From assembly GCF_949628265.1 (NCBI RefSeq), contig NC_088788.1, positions 7,006,001 through 7,070,000 on the forward strand: a DNA stretch of 64,000 nt, given 5' to 3'. A program made the translations under genes and the position numbers. Numbering within the stretch: the first letter of the stretch is position 1; each line of letters starts with the position of its first letter. The DNA comes from Cloeon dipterum. Its lineage: Eukaryota > Arthropoda > Insecta > Ephemeroptera > Baetidae. The notes beneath the pieces are model-generated. The model saw only the letters and a list, made by a program, of their open reading frames with translations. It ran no database searches and was not told the DNA's origin. Shown here piece by piece: positions 35,641-48,876 of this stretch.

Positions 35641-37046
35641 AAATATAATTTTGAGGAAATCCAATGTAATTGAGGAACATAAAAGCGATGGAATTTTTAC
35701 TAACTAAAACGAGTTCGAATGAAACAAACAATTCAAACGTTCGTCTGTATTAAAATATTCTAATTATCATAGAAAATATAGAAATTATCCTGCCTCGTAA
35801 ATAGGCCACAGCTAGAGGAATCTAAAATTCAGGGTTGCAAAAAACCACATTTTTTAAAAAAATGCAGTGCAGTGGTAAAAAGCGGTTCTTTTCAATTTTA
35901 ACCAGTTTCTTGCACCTCGGTTTTCAATAATTTTCTAATTATTTGCTCATGACCTCGACTTGAAAAATTGTTAGGGATACATTTTTAGAGAAATTGAGGC
36001 AGCAATAGCAGTTTAAATGAAAAAATCTGCACAGTAGAGGAAATTTTGACCACTCCGACTGCAAATTATATATTTTTTCAGGGGATAAAAAATGGGATGT
36101 CAATTCATTTATTGCGCAAGAAATTGGTAAAAATTTAGTAATAAAAACTGTTAAAATCCAGTGGTGAAAACGCAACCTTGCTGAAATTGAATAAATTCCA
36201 AATTTGAATTGCATGTTTGGTTCGCCTCTTTTAAATTAATAAAAAAATACACAATAATTCTAGATAAATTGCAACTTTTCAAAAAATTATCCAGTAGATC
36301 ATTTCCACTAAATTACATAAAATAAAATTGTATTAGAATTAATTTGAAATCGAATGAACTTAATTAGAATAAGCGACATTATTCTCATTTATTCAAATGA
36401 CTTGTAGCGCCTCTAAGTTTTGAACGTTATGCAACTTGCGCAGCTTTCACAGCTTTTTTTAAAAATAAATTCCTATACTTTCGTCACTATAGACATTTCA
36501 AACTGTTATTATCGAAAATGAAAATATTTTTTAAACGAACTTTTTCATGGAGAATTAGAAAAATTTCACAAATCTAATGAAATGTTCATTTTTACTCATG
36601 ATTTTTACTGCTCTTTTTGTAACAAACCACAACAGCCACAAACATTATTACTTAATTTACATTTTTGTTGTTTATAATGTAGCGTGATAAAACGCTTTGA
36701 AATCATTTATTTCAGTCCATTTCGTGCATTAGCAGCGACACAACACGATGACGTACAATAATGTGCAGGAATTAAATTATGGCAATTAAAAATAGCTATT
36801 TTTCCGAACATTTCCACGATTTTCAAGCCGAATTTGATTCTGCGCTTCAAGATCTATATGGCGTGAAAAAAATGCTTCTTTTAAGTTGGTTTTTAACACT
36901 TGAAAAGACAATTTTATACAAAATTAATGCTCCAAATCCCTCATTTATGAATTCTAAAAGGCAATATTCTAAAATTACCCGAAAATTCGTAAAAATAATA
37001 TTTCGGGAGAAATAAATGCCCACCTCAACACTAAAATGCAACTTAC

Positions 37047-37270
37047 CTTTGAATATGCTTTGTGTGTTTCCGCAATAGCGTGTTGTCGGAGCGGTGGCCG
37101 TGGTGCGAGTGGTCGACGGGCGAGTTCTCACATGGAAATACACGGGGGTGCGATGGGGTGGGTGGTGGCGGTGGGCATCGATTCTGCGCCCGGCGTCCAC
37201 CCAGGCCGTTTACCCTTAGTGCCGCACGCCGCGTGTATGGTCAATAAAATATTCGGCCGCGCTGATTAAT
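37047..37270 (-). promoter_or_regulatory. Probable noncoding first exon and promoter of the stathmin-domain gene
   Basis: On the minus strand the segment ends with AAAG followed by GTAAGT (37046-37041), a strong donor that could join the acceptor at 34317. The 37050-37270 block is GC- and CpG-rich in AT-rich surroundings, as expected of a promoter/5'UTR. The link is inferred from position and splice signals only. Confidence 0.45.
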
Positions 37271-38990
37271 TCACGGCGCGGCGGCTCGCATGCGGCAAAA
37301 TGCGTACTTGCATTCGTTCACACGTTTCACACACACAAACAAACACTTTTTTAAATTTATGAACGCGCACAGATTATCTTTTTCGGTAAAACCACACCGT
37401 TTAAATTCCCCAATGTGCTGGGTAATCTGAATTTTATAATTTATTATCCAACCTTTTGCTTCCTTGTTTTCGACTGTGACATGTTTTTTTTATACATATT
37501 TATTTTGTCCAATATATTTTACACCTTTTAGGAATATTTTGTATATTTTTTAAATTGCCAAATAATTTTAAAAATTTCCTAATTTTTGGATATTTAGTAT
37601 TCAAGCTAAGAAGAGATTCCAAAAATACATACGTGTCCTTTTGACAAAATTGTCTTGTCAGCGCAAAAATCGTGAATCTCTTTCATGCAAACCCTTAAAA
37701 CCACGCCATGAGTTTGGTCAGACCGCTAAATTCACGCATCTTGCAAAACATTTATGAAAAAGAGAAGAAAAGTTGACGCTGAGACTTATACCAATTTTAG
37801 ATTTTTATTTAAATTAAATTCACATACCCAAAATTACATCTCTATTTGGTGGACGTCCCCATGATGTATTTTTATTAAGAGTTTTCTACAATATAAGTAA
37901 TTTTACCTAACTTACTTAATTACTTAATCACTGAATTTCCGCATTTGCCCAAAAAAATACTCTTACTGTCAGACGAGAGGATTCTGAATAATGTGAGAAA
38001 ACATGATCAAGCGCTGAACATTTTGGAGAAAATTGGCAAAAACCATCTAATTGGTCACCGTCCAGTGCGTTTCACGCACTTTCCCGCTGTCGCTTCTCGC
38101 TTTGTTACAAAAGGCAGCCTAATTTCACTTAATTATCATTTTAATGACGTTTTCATCATCAGAAAAATGTGGTAAGCAATGAATATGTGTTTGTAAATCA
38201 ATAAAAATTTTCATTGTTGTGTTATGTGGAGTCTCTGCGATAGCCATACAGTCCGAGTTTACCTCTGAAAATCTTAAAAAAATTAAAATGAAAAAAAAAT
38301 GTTTTTATTAGATGATTCTCGAATAAATTAGCTTAGTTTTGGGTATTTTGAATATTCCCAAAAAAATTAAAGGTTCTTTAACGGCTAGTTGAAATTTTCA
38401 GACGAATTTTGTGCGAAAATAGTAAATCTGAGAAAAATTTCCTTCGCAGGAAAAAACTGGAAATTTAATCAGCTTTCTGAATTTAGTCAATTTTTGACGC
38501 TTCTATGAACTGGTGAATTTTAATGAGGCCAAACACAGACCCCTTTTCGAAAATCTGCAATTTTTGTAAAAATTAAAAATAACTTTCAAGACTCAAAAGT
38601 ACTATTTTATATCTTCTCACAATTAAATTTTCATAATTTTCCCCTCACCCCGGAAGAAATTAATTTCCTCTACTCAAAAAAGAGGGCGTAACCGGTAAAA
38701 CTAAAAAAAAATTGGATTTTTGGTTTGTATATGAAACAAATTTGGTTAGTTAGGGTAAACCTTTAATGTAATATCATTTTTTAAAATAAAAAAAATCACT
38801 ATCAACTTTGTAATAGAAATTAAGAAATTTAAAACAGATTAGCAATAGGAAATAACCATTTCGGTTACATAACGGTGTAATCACCGAATATATTTATATA
38901 ATGTCACCATATCATTCCAGTTATTGCTTGATAAAGCGAAGCAGCGTTCGATTACTGCCAAGTGGCCGCTGGCGAGATAAATAAATTGCG
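37271..38990. other. Intergenic upstream of the Gr cluster
   Basis: AT-rich sequence holding a partial dispersed repeat at 37955-38050 and otherwise nothing recognisable. Confidence 0.6.
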
Positions 38991-38993
38991 AAT

Positions 38994-39005
38994 GTATATA
39001 TAAAA
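38994..39005 (+). promoter_or_regulatory. TATA box of Gr1
   Basis: GTATATATAAAAG lies about 50 bases before the Gr1 ATG, giving a predicted start of transcription near 39025. No other TATA box is close. Confidence 0.6.
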
Positions 39006-39050
39006 GTGCAAATCAGCCAGCCGCGGCAGACTAATTATTTATTGTATGCG

Positions 39051-42000
39051 ATGATGGCCGCCTCGAGCACCACCGTGGACGACGCCCCTGATTGCGAGCA
39101 GGCGACCGTGAGCACCGCCAATGCTGGCTCGCAGACCGTCGCCCTGAAGAGTCTCAGCAGGGAGGAGACCTTTTACACCAGAATCCGCCCGCTGGCTGTT
39201 TTCAACAAGATCTTCGGCACCTTCCCGCTGGTCAACGTCCTGCAACGAGATGGAAAACTTCTTCGACACAAGTATGTAAAATTAAAGTTTCTTATTTCTT
39301 TAAATAAATAATTTATTTCGCACCCTCGATTTGTAATTCCAGGTGGTTGTGTGTCTGGCAGCTGTACGATTTTTTGCTCTGTGTGGCGGTTTTGTTTCTT
39401 TTTTACTACTCGAGCGAGCTTCTCTTGAAGCAGATGAAAAACGAGGAGGAGAAGGAAAAACTGGCGTTTTGGCTCGGCGCCACCTTTTACTCCTCGGCAA
39501 TTAGGGGAGTCATCACCTTCTTCGTGTCGCACTTCTACGCCCACAAATATCCAGAGTTGATTAGCGCCATCGAGGAGTACCACTCGGGAATCGGAGCTTT
39601 GATGATCAAGGGAAAGACGCAAACTACTTTTCAAAAGGTGCAAAAACCATGACATAAATTTATCTGTTATTTTGTTATTTAATTTGGTTTTGTGGATTTA
39701 GATTTAAAGAGGAATGATACTGCAAAAGCCTGAAAATGCTTGTTGCCAATGCATAAACTCGTCCCTTAGGATTCAGTTAAAGCCTAAATTGACCTAAGAA
39801 GCACAGTAATTTTTTTGAGAAAATTTGCTGGAAAGTTACCGTGCTTTTCAAATGGTAAGGGCTGTCTCCTTACTTGAAGTCCGATTTAATTTCAAAACCA
39901 AGAGTTTCCCCAATAAGTGGCATACACCGTTCAACAGATCTCGACGAGAGGAATCGAAATATGCCAAGAAAATATGTTCAAGCACTGCAAATTTTGGAGA
40001 AAATTGGCAAAATTTGAATTTTTACTGGAGTAAGGTCCTTTTTTATTATTGCAAATTGTTGAACAAATTGTTTATCGATCAATTGTTTATGGCATCCAAC
40101 AATTCAAATAATTTTCAATTGTTGCCCAGTATCATTCCACTTTAATTATTGGCTTTATCTTTTAAACATTAAAACCCAAATTCATCATTCCCCCAAAAAT
40201 AAAATTTGCACGCAATTAATTTGTCTAGAACCATTCAATTTTAATTTTCTTAAAAGTTATAAATTGTTAAAACACAAGTAATCAGACTTTTAAAATATAG
40301 GTCAATGTTTTACCTTCTTACGAACTACTATATAAGTTTTATAAAATTGATCTAACACACGCATTTTTTAATTTTCACTGGAATTTGCATGACCACTGAC
40401 AAAAATAATTATTTTGCTATATCCGATTGGGGTACAAAATTTTGAAATAGGAGTAGCGGTAAAAAATAAGTATTTTTTATTTAGAGGAATTTTATCAGAG
40501 CGAAAATATTGACAATTTGACACAGAAAATAATTATTTTCAGGCAATCCTATAAGATAATGTTTAAATTGGTAAAAGATAGAAATCAAATTTAACATGTC
40601 AAATTTAATATTTTTTTATACTTTTAAGGCTTAAAATTCGTTAAATATTTTAGGTTGGTCCTATAATCGCGTCGATTTTCCTGCTGGTGATGTTGGAAAC
40701 GACCTCGTACATGTACTTCAGCCAGTTCACCGAGGTTGACGTGGCCGCCGTGCCTGTCGGACTCAGCTTTCTCTTTCTGTACATGTGGAAGGAGCTGCCC
40801 TTGAACATGATGATCTGCATCCTCCTCCACCTCATTTCCCGGTTTGACGAAATTCGGGACGGCGTCCGAGAGGCAAGTTTAAAATTTCTCAGCAGGCTAT
40901 CATTATTTTTTTTTGTAATTTCTAATTTTCTAAGCCTGAGAAAATGAGAATTTGTGCTTTTTAATAATTTTATCACAGTTAAAATTACGACATTGTAGAA
41001 TTTTAGAATCTGTCCAAAAAACAAATATTTGAGTGTTCAACAAATTAGTTTGAATTTTTAATAGGTTCGTAAGAGAAATGAAAAAGACTCAAGTTGCGAC
41101 CTGGAGTGCCACCGTTTGCAGTACGCCGCCTTGATGAATATCGTGAGCCTCCTGCAAAAGTGTTACGGACTCCAACTGGCCGTCAACGTCTTCTTCCTGA
41201 TCGTCGAGACGATCATCACGCTTTTCATTTTCATCGTGATATCCAAGGGACAAAATGTATTTCTTCTCGACCTGTCCATTTACAATTTCTGCTCTGCTGG
41301 AGTTTTCATTTTCTTCATGGACCGCATTGAACGAAAGGTGACAATTATTATAAAAACACTATTTTTATGGATTTTCACGACGCTCTGATTTCTGATTACA
41401 GTCCGAGCACGTACTCGAGGAGCTCTCGAACATGGATCTCAACTCCAAGTCTCGATCGCACCAAATGCAGGTGAGCTTTCTCGCCTGCTCTTATCGCTTT
41501 CTGCAAGCCGAGTTCAAGATAGGCAATTTGCTTCGCGCATCTGTCGAGCGCGTTGCATAACCTCATAATTAGTCGATAATTAGTCACAACACCACGCCAC
41601 ATTTTATTGCGATCACACTGTTTATGAGGCACTTGATTGCTTAATTTACTGTCCAAGAAGTTTAAAATTCATTAAGAAGTTACACAGGAAAAAATTAAAA
41701 GAAAAATCACCAAATTGATCCTAGCAAATTTAAAAATATAATTCATGGAGCCAAATTTCTTATTATATTTAAAATCCCAACAGGCTCTAATCTCGAATCA
41801 GTGCGGGTAAAATTTAAAATTGGAGTTTCGGCTTTATTTTCACATTAAAATATCAAATTGCAGGTTCAGTTGTTTGTGTCGCAAATCCAGGCACGTCCAC
41901 TGCAAATTTCTGCTTCAGGATTTTGTACTGTTAATAATTCTTTAATCGGCTCCGTAAGTACACATTGAAATAACATTTCCTCTTTTCTCATTTAAATTAT

Positions 42001-42169
42001 TGTTTAATTACCATTCCAGCTATTTGGGCAGATCGCAACGTATCTTATCGTCTTGATACAGTTCTTCCCGTACGTGCTGAAAATCGCGGGCAATAATTCT
42101 ACATTATGTGACCGAGAAGGCCCAGAAATTTTGTCTAATGATCAGTACTTCTATGTGGTCCCTCGTTGA
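39051..42169 (+). CDS. Insect gustatory receptor Gr1 (7 exons, 438 aa)
   Basis: Exons: 39051-39271, 39343-39637, 40654-40872, 41065-41337, 41402-41470, 41864-41953, 42020-42169. Phases agree and the sum is 1317 nt. The product is a multi-membrane-span protein of typical Gr length with the family signature TYhhhhhQF intact as TYLIVLIQF (396-404) in the last span. Gr proteins are ligand-gated ion channels in taste neuron membranes, with the N-terminus inside the cell. Intron 3 has a GC donor (GAG then GCAAGT); the nearest GT alternative would create an immediate stop. Introns before the 69-, 90- and last exons match Gr2, so the two are tandem paralogues. The start is the second of two ATGs at 39046/39051; the first runs into a stop. 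Not of the sugar-receptor type, which has TYE. Ligand unknown. AATAAA lies at 42202. Confidence 0.85.
39850..40145 (+). repeat. Dispersed repeat, copy b, in Gr1 intron 2
   Basis: Matches 35376-35640. The TTTTGGAGAAAATTGGCAAA stretch is also found at about 38022-38041. Old, moderately diverged interspersed repeat. Confidence 0.65.
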
Positions 42170-42329
42170 CAATAAGGAGAATGTTTATTTATTGGTGAAA
42201 CAATAAAAAATAATTTTACTTCGAACGCTGATTTAATTTTATTTTTTAAATCCTTCCCTTGGAAATTACTGATTTTGCCGGACTGCTTGGGTTCTAATTA
42301 TCTTGATATGTGTACACAATTTTTTGTTC

Positions 42330-42671
42330 GTGGTGATGTACGATTTTAAATTAACTTCATATAAAAAACAATTTAGTTGGTCTGTAAAATAGGAGAACGT
42401 GTTAGTGCAGATACGCAAAATTCTGTATAAAAATTGCCCGCCTTATCTGTGCCATTTAGTAACCAAAATGTGTGATGTAAACCCTTTCGGCAGGACAAGA
42501 GCGCATCGAATGAAACTGCTTGTCCCGTTTGTAAGTGTTGAAGTTCCCGAAAACTGTTTTCAAGTTCAAAGCTACCGCTTGTGGAACAACCTCCCACCGA
42601 ATTTGTGTCTCAACGAAAACCAAAGTGCTTTCAAGGAACTTTTAAAAGAACAGTTTTTCAAGAAATATTAA
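42330..42671 (+). pseudogene. Fragment of a LINE ORF2 C-terminus
   Basis: The open frame from about 42399 reads TRAHRMKLLVP, then VQSYRLWNNLPPNL, then SAFKELLKEQFFKKY and a stop, the typical C-terminal end of non-LTR retrotransposon ORF2 proteins. RT and endonuclease domains are missing and a stop lies just upstream. This is a 5'-truncated insertion between Gr1 and Gr2. Confidence 0.7.
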
Positions 42672-43573
42672 AAAATTTAAACAATTATGTACAAACTGAT
42701 ATTATTTTGTCTGGATATGGCAGTGTATGGGGCCCTGCAGAATCATAATAAAGATTACTTTAAAACTAAAAACGTTCGTAAAAAGCCTCCAATTTATTTT
42801 AAAGGTCAAGACGAGTCTAACGTCTTGGTTTTGGTGCTGCAAATATTAACAAAAAATATAAAAATCCTGTTTTTTAGTTTTAAAGTGGAACTTCTCGAAA
42901 ATGAAAGCAAAAATCACTCGTATATTTCACACGAGCTCACTCTTCCCATTAGGACTACTTTTGAGAGAGAAAATTAAGTTTTGTCCTTTAAATTTGGCGT
43001 TCATTCAAACAGGCTTGAGGAGAGGAATCAAATGCACGCCTTTTTTCCTATTTTGACATGGAAAAAAATAAAATATTGTCTTCTAAAAATTTTAAACCAC
43101 CTCAAAACTCTCAATTTTGAATTTTGTTTTATTTTTCACGCAGATACTCACATTGATATATTTTTAGTTTCCTTGATTTTGATTGGTTTTCTCATCTGGA
43201 CCAGATTAAAAAATGCAAGATGGTAAAATTTCAGTATTTTAAAAGAAAAAAATAGTAGGTTTATGTTTTTTTAAATTCGCAAGGTGATTAGAAAATGGCA
43301 AGCTTTGTTTCCATTAAAATAATCAACAACCTGCTCAATTAGAATAGAGTTACAGCCGCGTTTGTTGCGTGTCTATTATGTGAGCGATGGGGATGGGCGA
43401 ATGCATATAATTGGAATTGACCCACTTCCATCGTACCAGATGCCCCCGCGACCGTGCCGGCAGATAACGCCCTTAGAAAACAACACATTCGCATCAGCAA
43501 ACCCCAATTGGAAAGTGCACACTCCAGTATTTCCCGTCGAGAGAGAAGATAAATAAACGCTACTCCAGAGGGC
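42672..43573. other. Intergenic between Gr1 and Gr2
   Basis: AT-rich sequence. The short frames at 42687-43226 and 43362-43556 show no family resemblance. No repeat was recognised. Confidence 0.5.
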
Positions 43574-43580
43574 TATAAAA
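43574..43580 (+). promoter_or_regulatory. TATA box of Gr2
   Basis: TATAAAA 37 bases before the Gr2 ATG at 43617, implying a very short 5' leader (about 10-15 nt). Confidence 0.55.
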
Positions 43581-43616
43581 TCTACGTTCCCAGTCGCGCA
43601 GCAAAAGCGTTTCGAA

Positions 43617-46600
43617 ATGACGGAGGCGGCGGCCCAAACGACTCCCGAGGCCCAGCAGGCGGCCCCCCGGGGCCTGCCGGCCTTGCAGAAAATGCAGACG
43701 GGCCCGTTCTTCGCGAGGGTGCGGCCCTTCGCCATTTTGAGCAAGTTGATGGCCACTTTTCCGGTGCACAATGTGTTCACCAACGACGGAAGGCAGCTCA
43801 AGCACCGCTGGCTCAGCATCACCCTCATCTACGACCTTGTCGTCTACGCTGTCGTCATCAGCTTTTTCATCTACAACGCACTCAAGCTCATTGAGGTAGG
43901 CGAGACGACCATTTCTTTTCTGCGCTGTTGTTCTTAAGGGAAAATTCGTCTATTAAAAAAATATGTCTTTGAATTGATTTATATCAATTTAAGGTTATAT
44001 TGTTTTTTTATTATGTTGTATACCATCGCTCCTCAAAATTTAAACATCATTAATTAATTAAATACAGAAAAAAACTATAATCTATCTAGGAATTTATTTT
44101 CATTTATGGTGGCGATTTTATTTAATTTGTGTGATACTTTATGTGATAAGAACCAAGGTCAGAAGTGGAAATTTTTGGCATTTATGACAGTAATTAAAGC
44201 GATTTTATTCAATAAATTTAGAAAAAAGACTTAAAAATTTATTAATAATTCAATTTTTATCTGTTATTAAGCTCGGACAATTTTTGGACCAACTGTTTCA
44301 CGAGACAGGAGTGATTTTAAGGCAAAATTCCTCTTAGAAGTTAAAAAACGACACAGATCTTTCTTGTCTGGAGAGCTTGAACTAATTTTTAAACTAGTCA
44401 AATATTGCCTGATTTTTTAAAAATATATATCGTCAACATTGAACTATAACTGGCCTAAAAATTCATGTAATTTATATTTTAGCGCTTTTTATGGCTATGC
44501 AAATACCGTCAATCGAAATTACATACTCACTAAACAAGTTTCTTTGCAAGAAATTTGGTATTTTTTTCTCCGCTGGGAGCACATTAAATTTTATTTAACA
44601 ATAAATTATCAAATTCTCCGCAACTGCTGCAATAAATTCAAAATATTATTGTAATCATTGAAAAAAAATATATTTAGTTTAAAAGAACAATAAAAATAAT
44701 TTAATTAATAAAAAGTGTTTATTATTAGGCACATTGTACGGTTTTATATTTAAATTAAAATTGCTTTTATAAATTAAATTTGCAGTTTTTTTGCTCTTTT
44801 CATTCCTGTCCTCGTACCGGGAAGGGCGCGCACTGCACGAATGCTGAGTTCCGAGTGCCAATAAAACCGCGAACGGATAAAATGGGCGCACAGGGACCCA
44901 AACCCATTCAAGTTCAAAGAGATGAGAATGCCAATAATCCCAACAATAATTTCTCCTCCGAAAGAATACATAAATTTTCTATTTTTTTATTTTAGGCTGT
45001 GAGAGGGCACGATGACAAGTTCTACCTGATAATCTGGCTGTGGTTCACGTTCATCGCGGCCGGCCTGCGAAATTTCGTCCAGTTCACTCTGTGCCATGTT
45101 AGTGCTCGCCACTATCCACACCTTTTCGAAGCAATCGAGGTCTATTACAGCGGCATCGGCGCCGAGGTGATCGAAAGGAGGAGGGACGTGCTGCGGATGC
45201 AGGCCATTCCCATCGCCAGGGTGGTCATGTTCCTCGTCATCCTCACCTTCTCCTCTTACTCATTCTTCATCCAGTTCAATGTAATCGTTTCTTACTAAAA
45301 AAATAATGAAATAATATTTTTAAAAAATTTCTTACACGTAAAAAAATAAAATTTCTTACACTTCAATTATCTGGAAATAAAGTATTAAAAATGTTAAAAA
45401 TGACTAATACATTTAAACAATTAATTTTGGCAAATATAATGTTTAAACAAATGAAATGATCAAATTTTGCTTGTTTTAATTGAAATTAAAAAATTAATAT
45501 TGGCAAAATAATTGTTTTTAGTTAAAAAAATGACTTCCAAATTATCAGCCTTGCAATAATTTTTTTTAATTAAATATAAAAATGGAATTAGAACGTAAAT
45601 TTCAGCGGGGCCAGATTCGTGCGACGCGCAGGTATGGCGTCCGTTGGAGAATGGCGCGAAAAAACGGTCAACTGAAAATGCGTTTTGGTCCAATTTGTGA
45701 CATAATTTGCATTACTTGTACTAATTGTGTCTTTTGGATCGTAAAACAAACTCTTGACACTCGTACGGGAATCCAAAGAGAGCTTTTTGCTTCCCACATT
45801 CAGACGCCATCTTGGATCTGCGCAGTGGGAACCAATTTTATCGCACATCTGGCCCCCCTTGTAAATTCATCCTCCTACGAATTTAAAAATAAATAATGAA
45901 GTCATCCTTTTTAAATTAATTTCCAGAGTGAATTCACTTGGTCTGCGAGTATGAGCTACGTGCTGGTGAACCTGTGGAAGGAGCTGCCGATGAGCATGTT
46001 CATCTGCCTGTGCGCCCACTTGCGGCAGCGGTTCACGCGGCTGATCGAGGCGCTGGCCGCGTGCCGCAATTGCGGCGGCGACGACGCGCCGGCCGTCAAG
46101 CGCCTGGAGAACGTGCGGCTGCAGTACGCGGCGCTGACCAACATCCTCGGCCGCATAGAGAAGTGTTTCGGCACGCAGATTGCCGCCAACACCCTCTTCC
46201 TTGTGCTCGACTGCATCATCCAGCTGTTCATCTTTTTCGTCTACACCAGCGCCGACAACGTCTTCCTCCTCACGCTCGCCATTTACTTCTTCATCGCCGC
46301 CTGCGGATTCGTTTTCCAAGTCGACCGCCTGCAGAGGAAGGTTAATACAAATTATTTTAATCGTTCTAAGCAGTGTGCATTGATTTTATTTTAATTAATT
46401 GTTCTACTTGAAAATATTATTTGTGATTTTTCCTTGAATGGTATTTTATATTTCTTTAAAATTGAACTTAAGAATCGAATGAAAACAGTTTTGACAAACC
46501 GCAGGAAAAAATTGTCGGTATTGGACATTTTAAACTGATTCGTGAAGCAAAAAAAATAAGTTTTCAATTAAATTCCGAGAGTTCAATTTATTAAAATTAA

Positions 46601-47192
46601 CAAAAAAAATTACGTTCCCTCTAAAGATTTAACAGATTTGTTCTTGCAACCACTCAACTCTCTTAAAATATTCAGTACAAACAATGTCTTACATTGATCC
46701 TGACATTTAATTTGAGCCTGTCAGGTTCGGAAACATAAAACGACACCAATCTCAATTCATTTAACTATAATTTTTGAAAACTTTCAGGCTGAGGGTTTGC
46801 TGGATGAACTGAACGCGTTCGAGCTGGAGGGAAAATCCATCAATTTAAAATATCAGGTTTGTTAGACAATTTTTTGTCAGATTGAAAATAAATTTAATTT
46901 TAAATGATTAATCAACAGGTGAAACTCTTTACCGCGCAGATTTCCGCTCGACCAATCAAAGTGTCTGCGTCTGGATTTTGCATAGTTAACAACACACTTG
47001 TCGCCGGTGTAAGTACGTTAGTATTTATTTAACCAGAAAATAAGACCGTTTTAAATTTCCCAGTTGTTTGGTGCGATAGCGACTTATTTGATTGTGATGC
47101 TGAACTCGTCGCAATACATTCTCGCTTGGGCAAACGACACCATCAGCACCAGGAGAGCGCAGTTCAACGCTAGATATGTTCATCTCACTTAA
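43617..47192 (+). CDS. Insect gustatory receptor Gr2 (6 exons, 421 aa), altered signature motif
   Basis: Exons: 43617-43895, 44996-45280, 45927-46340, 46788-46856, 46919-47008, 47064-47192. All are phase 0 and GT-AG, totalling 1266 nt. It aligns with Gr1 throughout, for example WKELP and LQYAAL, an identical exon 4/5 size pair (69 and 90 nt), and TYLIV in the last exon. The C-terminal signature TYhhhhhQF reads TYLIVMLNS (386-394): Gln-Phe has become Asn-Ser. Gr2 lacks the Gr1 intron after the HRW/HKW site and the one between WKELP and LQYAAL. A hAT MITE sits in intron 2 and an inverted dispersed repeat at 44775-44910 in intron 1. The stop codon overlaps AATAAA (47191-47196). Presumably a taste-neuron channel subunit; the changed motif raises some doubt about function, though the frame is intact. 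Confidence 0.82.
44775..44910. repeat. Dispersed repeat in Gr2 intron 1, inverted copy at 61.35 kb
   Basis: The segment with GAAGGGCGCGCACTGCACGA and CGCGAACGGATAAAATGGGC is found inverted at 61345-61475. It is GC-rich compared with the flanking intron. The parent element was not identified. Confidence 0.7.
45603..45860. mobile_element. hAT-type MITE, copy 3, in Gr2 intron 2
   Basis: Same family as the copies at 31716 and 32901. The flanks GTAAATTT (45595-45602) and GTAAATTC (45861-45868) are an 8-bp duplication with one mismatch. It ends only 66 bp before the next Gr2 exon. Confidence 0.85.
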
Positions 47193-47196
47193 TAAA

Positions 47197-48876
47197 AATA
47201 TTTATGTCAACTTTTAAATTAACTTGATGCTTTCTAAAATGAAATGCTACTTTTTGTTAAGAGTTAATTGCATAATGTGACGCAAATTCAAAATTGTTAT
47301 TGTTTGATAAAAAAAATTAATGTTTGGCTTGTTGATTGAAATTTAAAAATTTGAATTTTGTACAGAAAAATTTACCTATCATCTGTGAGCACACAATGAA
47401 AGAAAAACTAAATCTGGTTAAAACTACACTATGCCCGCGACAAAAATCGTACCTGACTTGTTTTGTTTCTCTCACCTGTAAGGACGAGTGTGTCAAGCGA
47501 AGCATAACTTTATTGACAGCATTCTGAGCTCCTCACAGGTAAATAAGTTAACACCAGCCCAGGGCTCAATAGAGCCAGTACATTTTTTCAAGGCATATTT
47601 ATTTGTTTCTCATCTGATTGTCTCCTGTCTCCAAGAGATATTTGATCCGGTCTGCAATTTTTTTTCAGCACCATCCTGGTTTGGGTGTGTGGTGGTTCCC
47701 GTCACTTACTGGCGCAAAAGTCTTGTTCGTTTCCTTCCGAATCGGTAGAGGGCAATGTAACTTGTCCGATAAGCGCGTTACCTGCACTGACCCTTCCACC
47801 TTCCACCTCGCACGCACGACGACGGTCAAGTGAAGAACTCACTCCAAATAGGAAATTCCGTGCGAGAAAAAGAAGCAGCAACATAATAATTAATAGACCC
47901 GGATTCGTGGAAAGCCTTCTTTGATAAATATTCGTTTTAAATACGATTAATTATTAATTGTATTCAATCTTTGTTATTTATTTGTATTACAGTTTTTGTA
48001 CTCCTGTGTTCAAATGATCTGTGAAATATAAAATCTACTGAAGGCTACAAGCAATATGACAATTAAGAAGACAAATACGCTTTTCCATTCTATGGGCTCC
48101 TCGATGCGCCCCCACGGGTGGTAAAGAGGTGTCGAAATAACCTAGCTTGCAGACATTTTAAATCTAGAGATTTATTTTCTGGAAAATCAGGCTGAAATCA
48201 GGACGATAAAAGCGTTAAAAATGAGAATTTCTTGAGTTCTATTAATGCTAGAACATATAGAACGTAATATTGCACTAAATTGTGCCAAAAAAAATTACCA
48301 TCAGGCAGCATTAAACGTTAAAATTAATTTTTTGGCTATTTTTATTTTCCGATTACCTGAAAAATAACATTTTTATACAAATTTTTCTGAAACGGAAACA
48401 AATGAGTGTGTGTAAAGTGCTGACGTTTTCTGGCTGGTGCACCTCTAAGATTTTAAGGGAAATGGTCTAAGGTTGAAAAATAGTAGTTTTAATTTTAGGT
48501 GAATATAGAGGATGGAGTAAACTCAAAATTGCACGATTTATATTTGCAGAACATGCTTGGAGCCACTACTGACGTAAAACAAAACCTTCGAAACAAGTAA
48601 GAAATCGTGCCCTGGCGTCAGGTTCACCCTCGAGCGATCGATATTGCTCAATTCGCATATTTGGAAACACCATTCTTTGGGTTTGCGTGGAAAACGCATA
48701 CATTATTTCCCAGTTCTGCTCTTCGTTATTTTTAGGGATATATGATAAAAAAGCAATGTTTCTCAAGATTGCAACACGATTTATTTTCACATTGACAAAG
48801 CACACACTTGAAATCAAATTCTTGTATTGATACTGTTGATTGAACAGCAACGAAGAATTGGGAAAATCGAAACAAA
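47197..48876. other. Unit A intergenic between Gr2 and SPH-A
   Basis: Shared with unit B (53900-55545). Contains the conserved block 47668-47845, with pyrimidine-rich CCTTCCACCTTCCACCTCGC and CACGCACGACGACGG. No coding logic is common to both copies. Confidence 0.6.
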
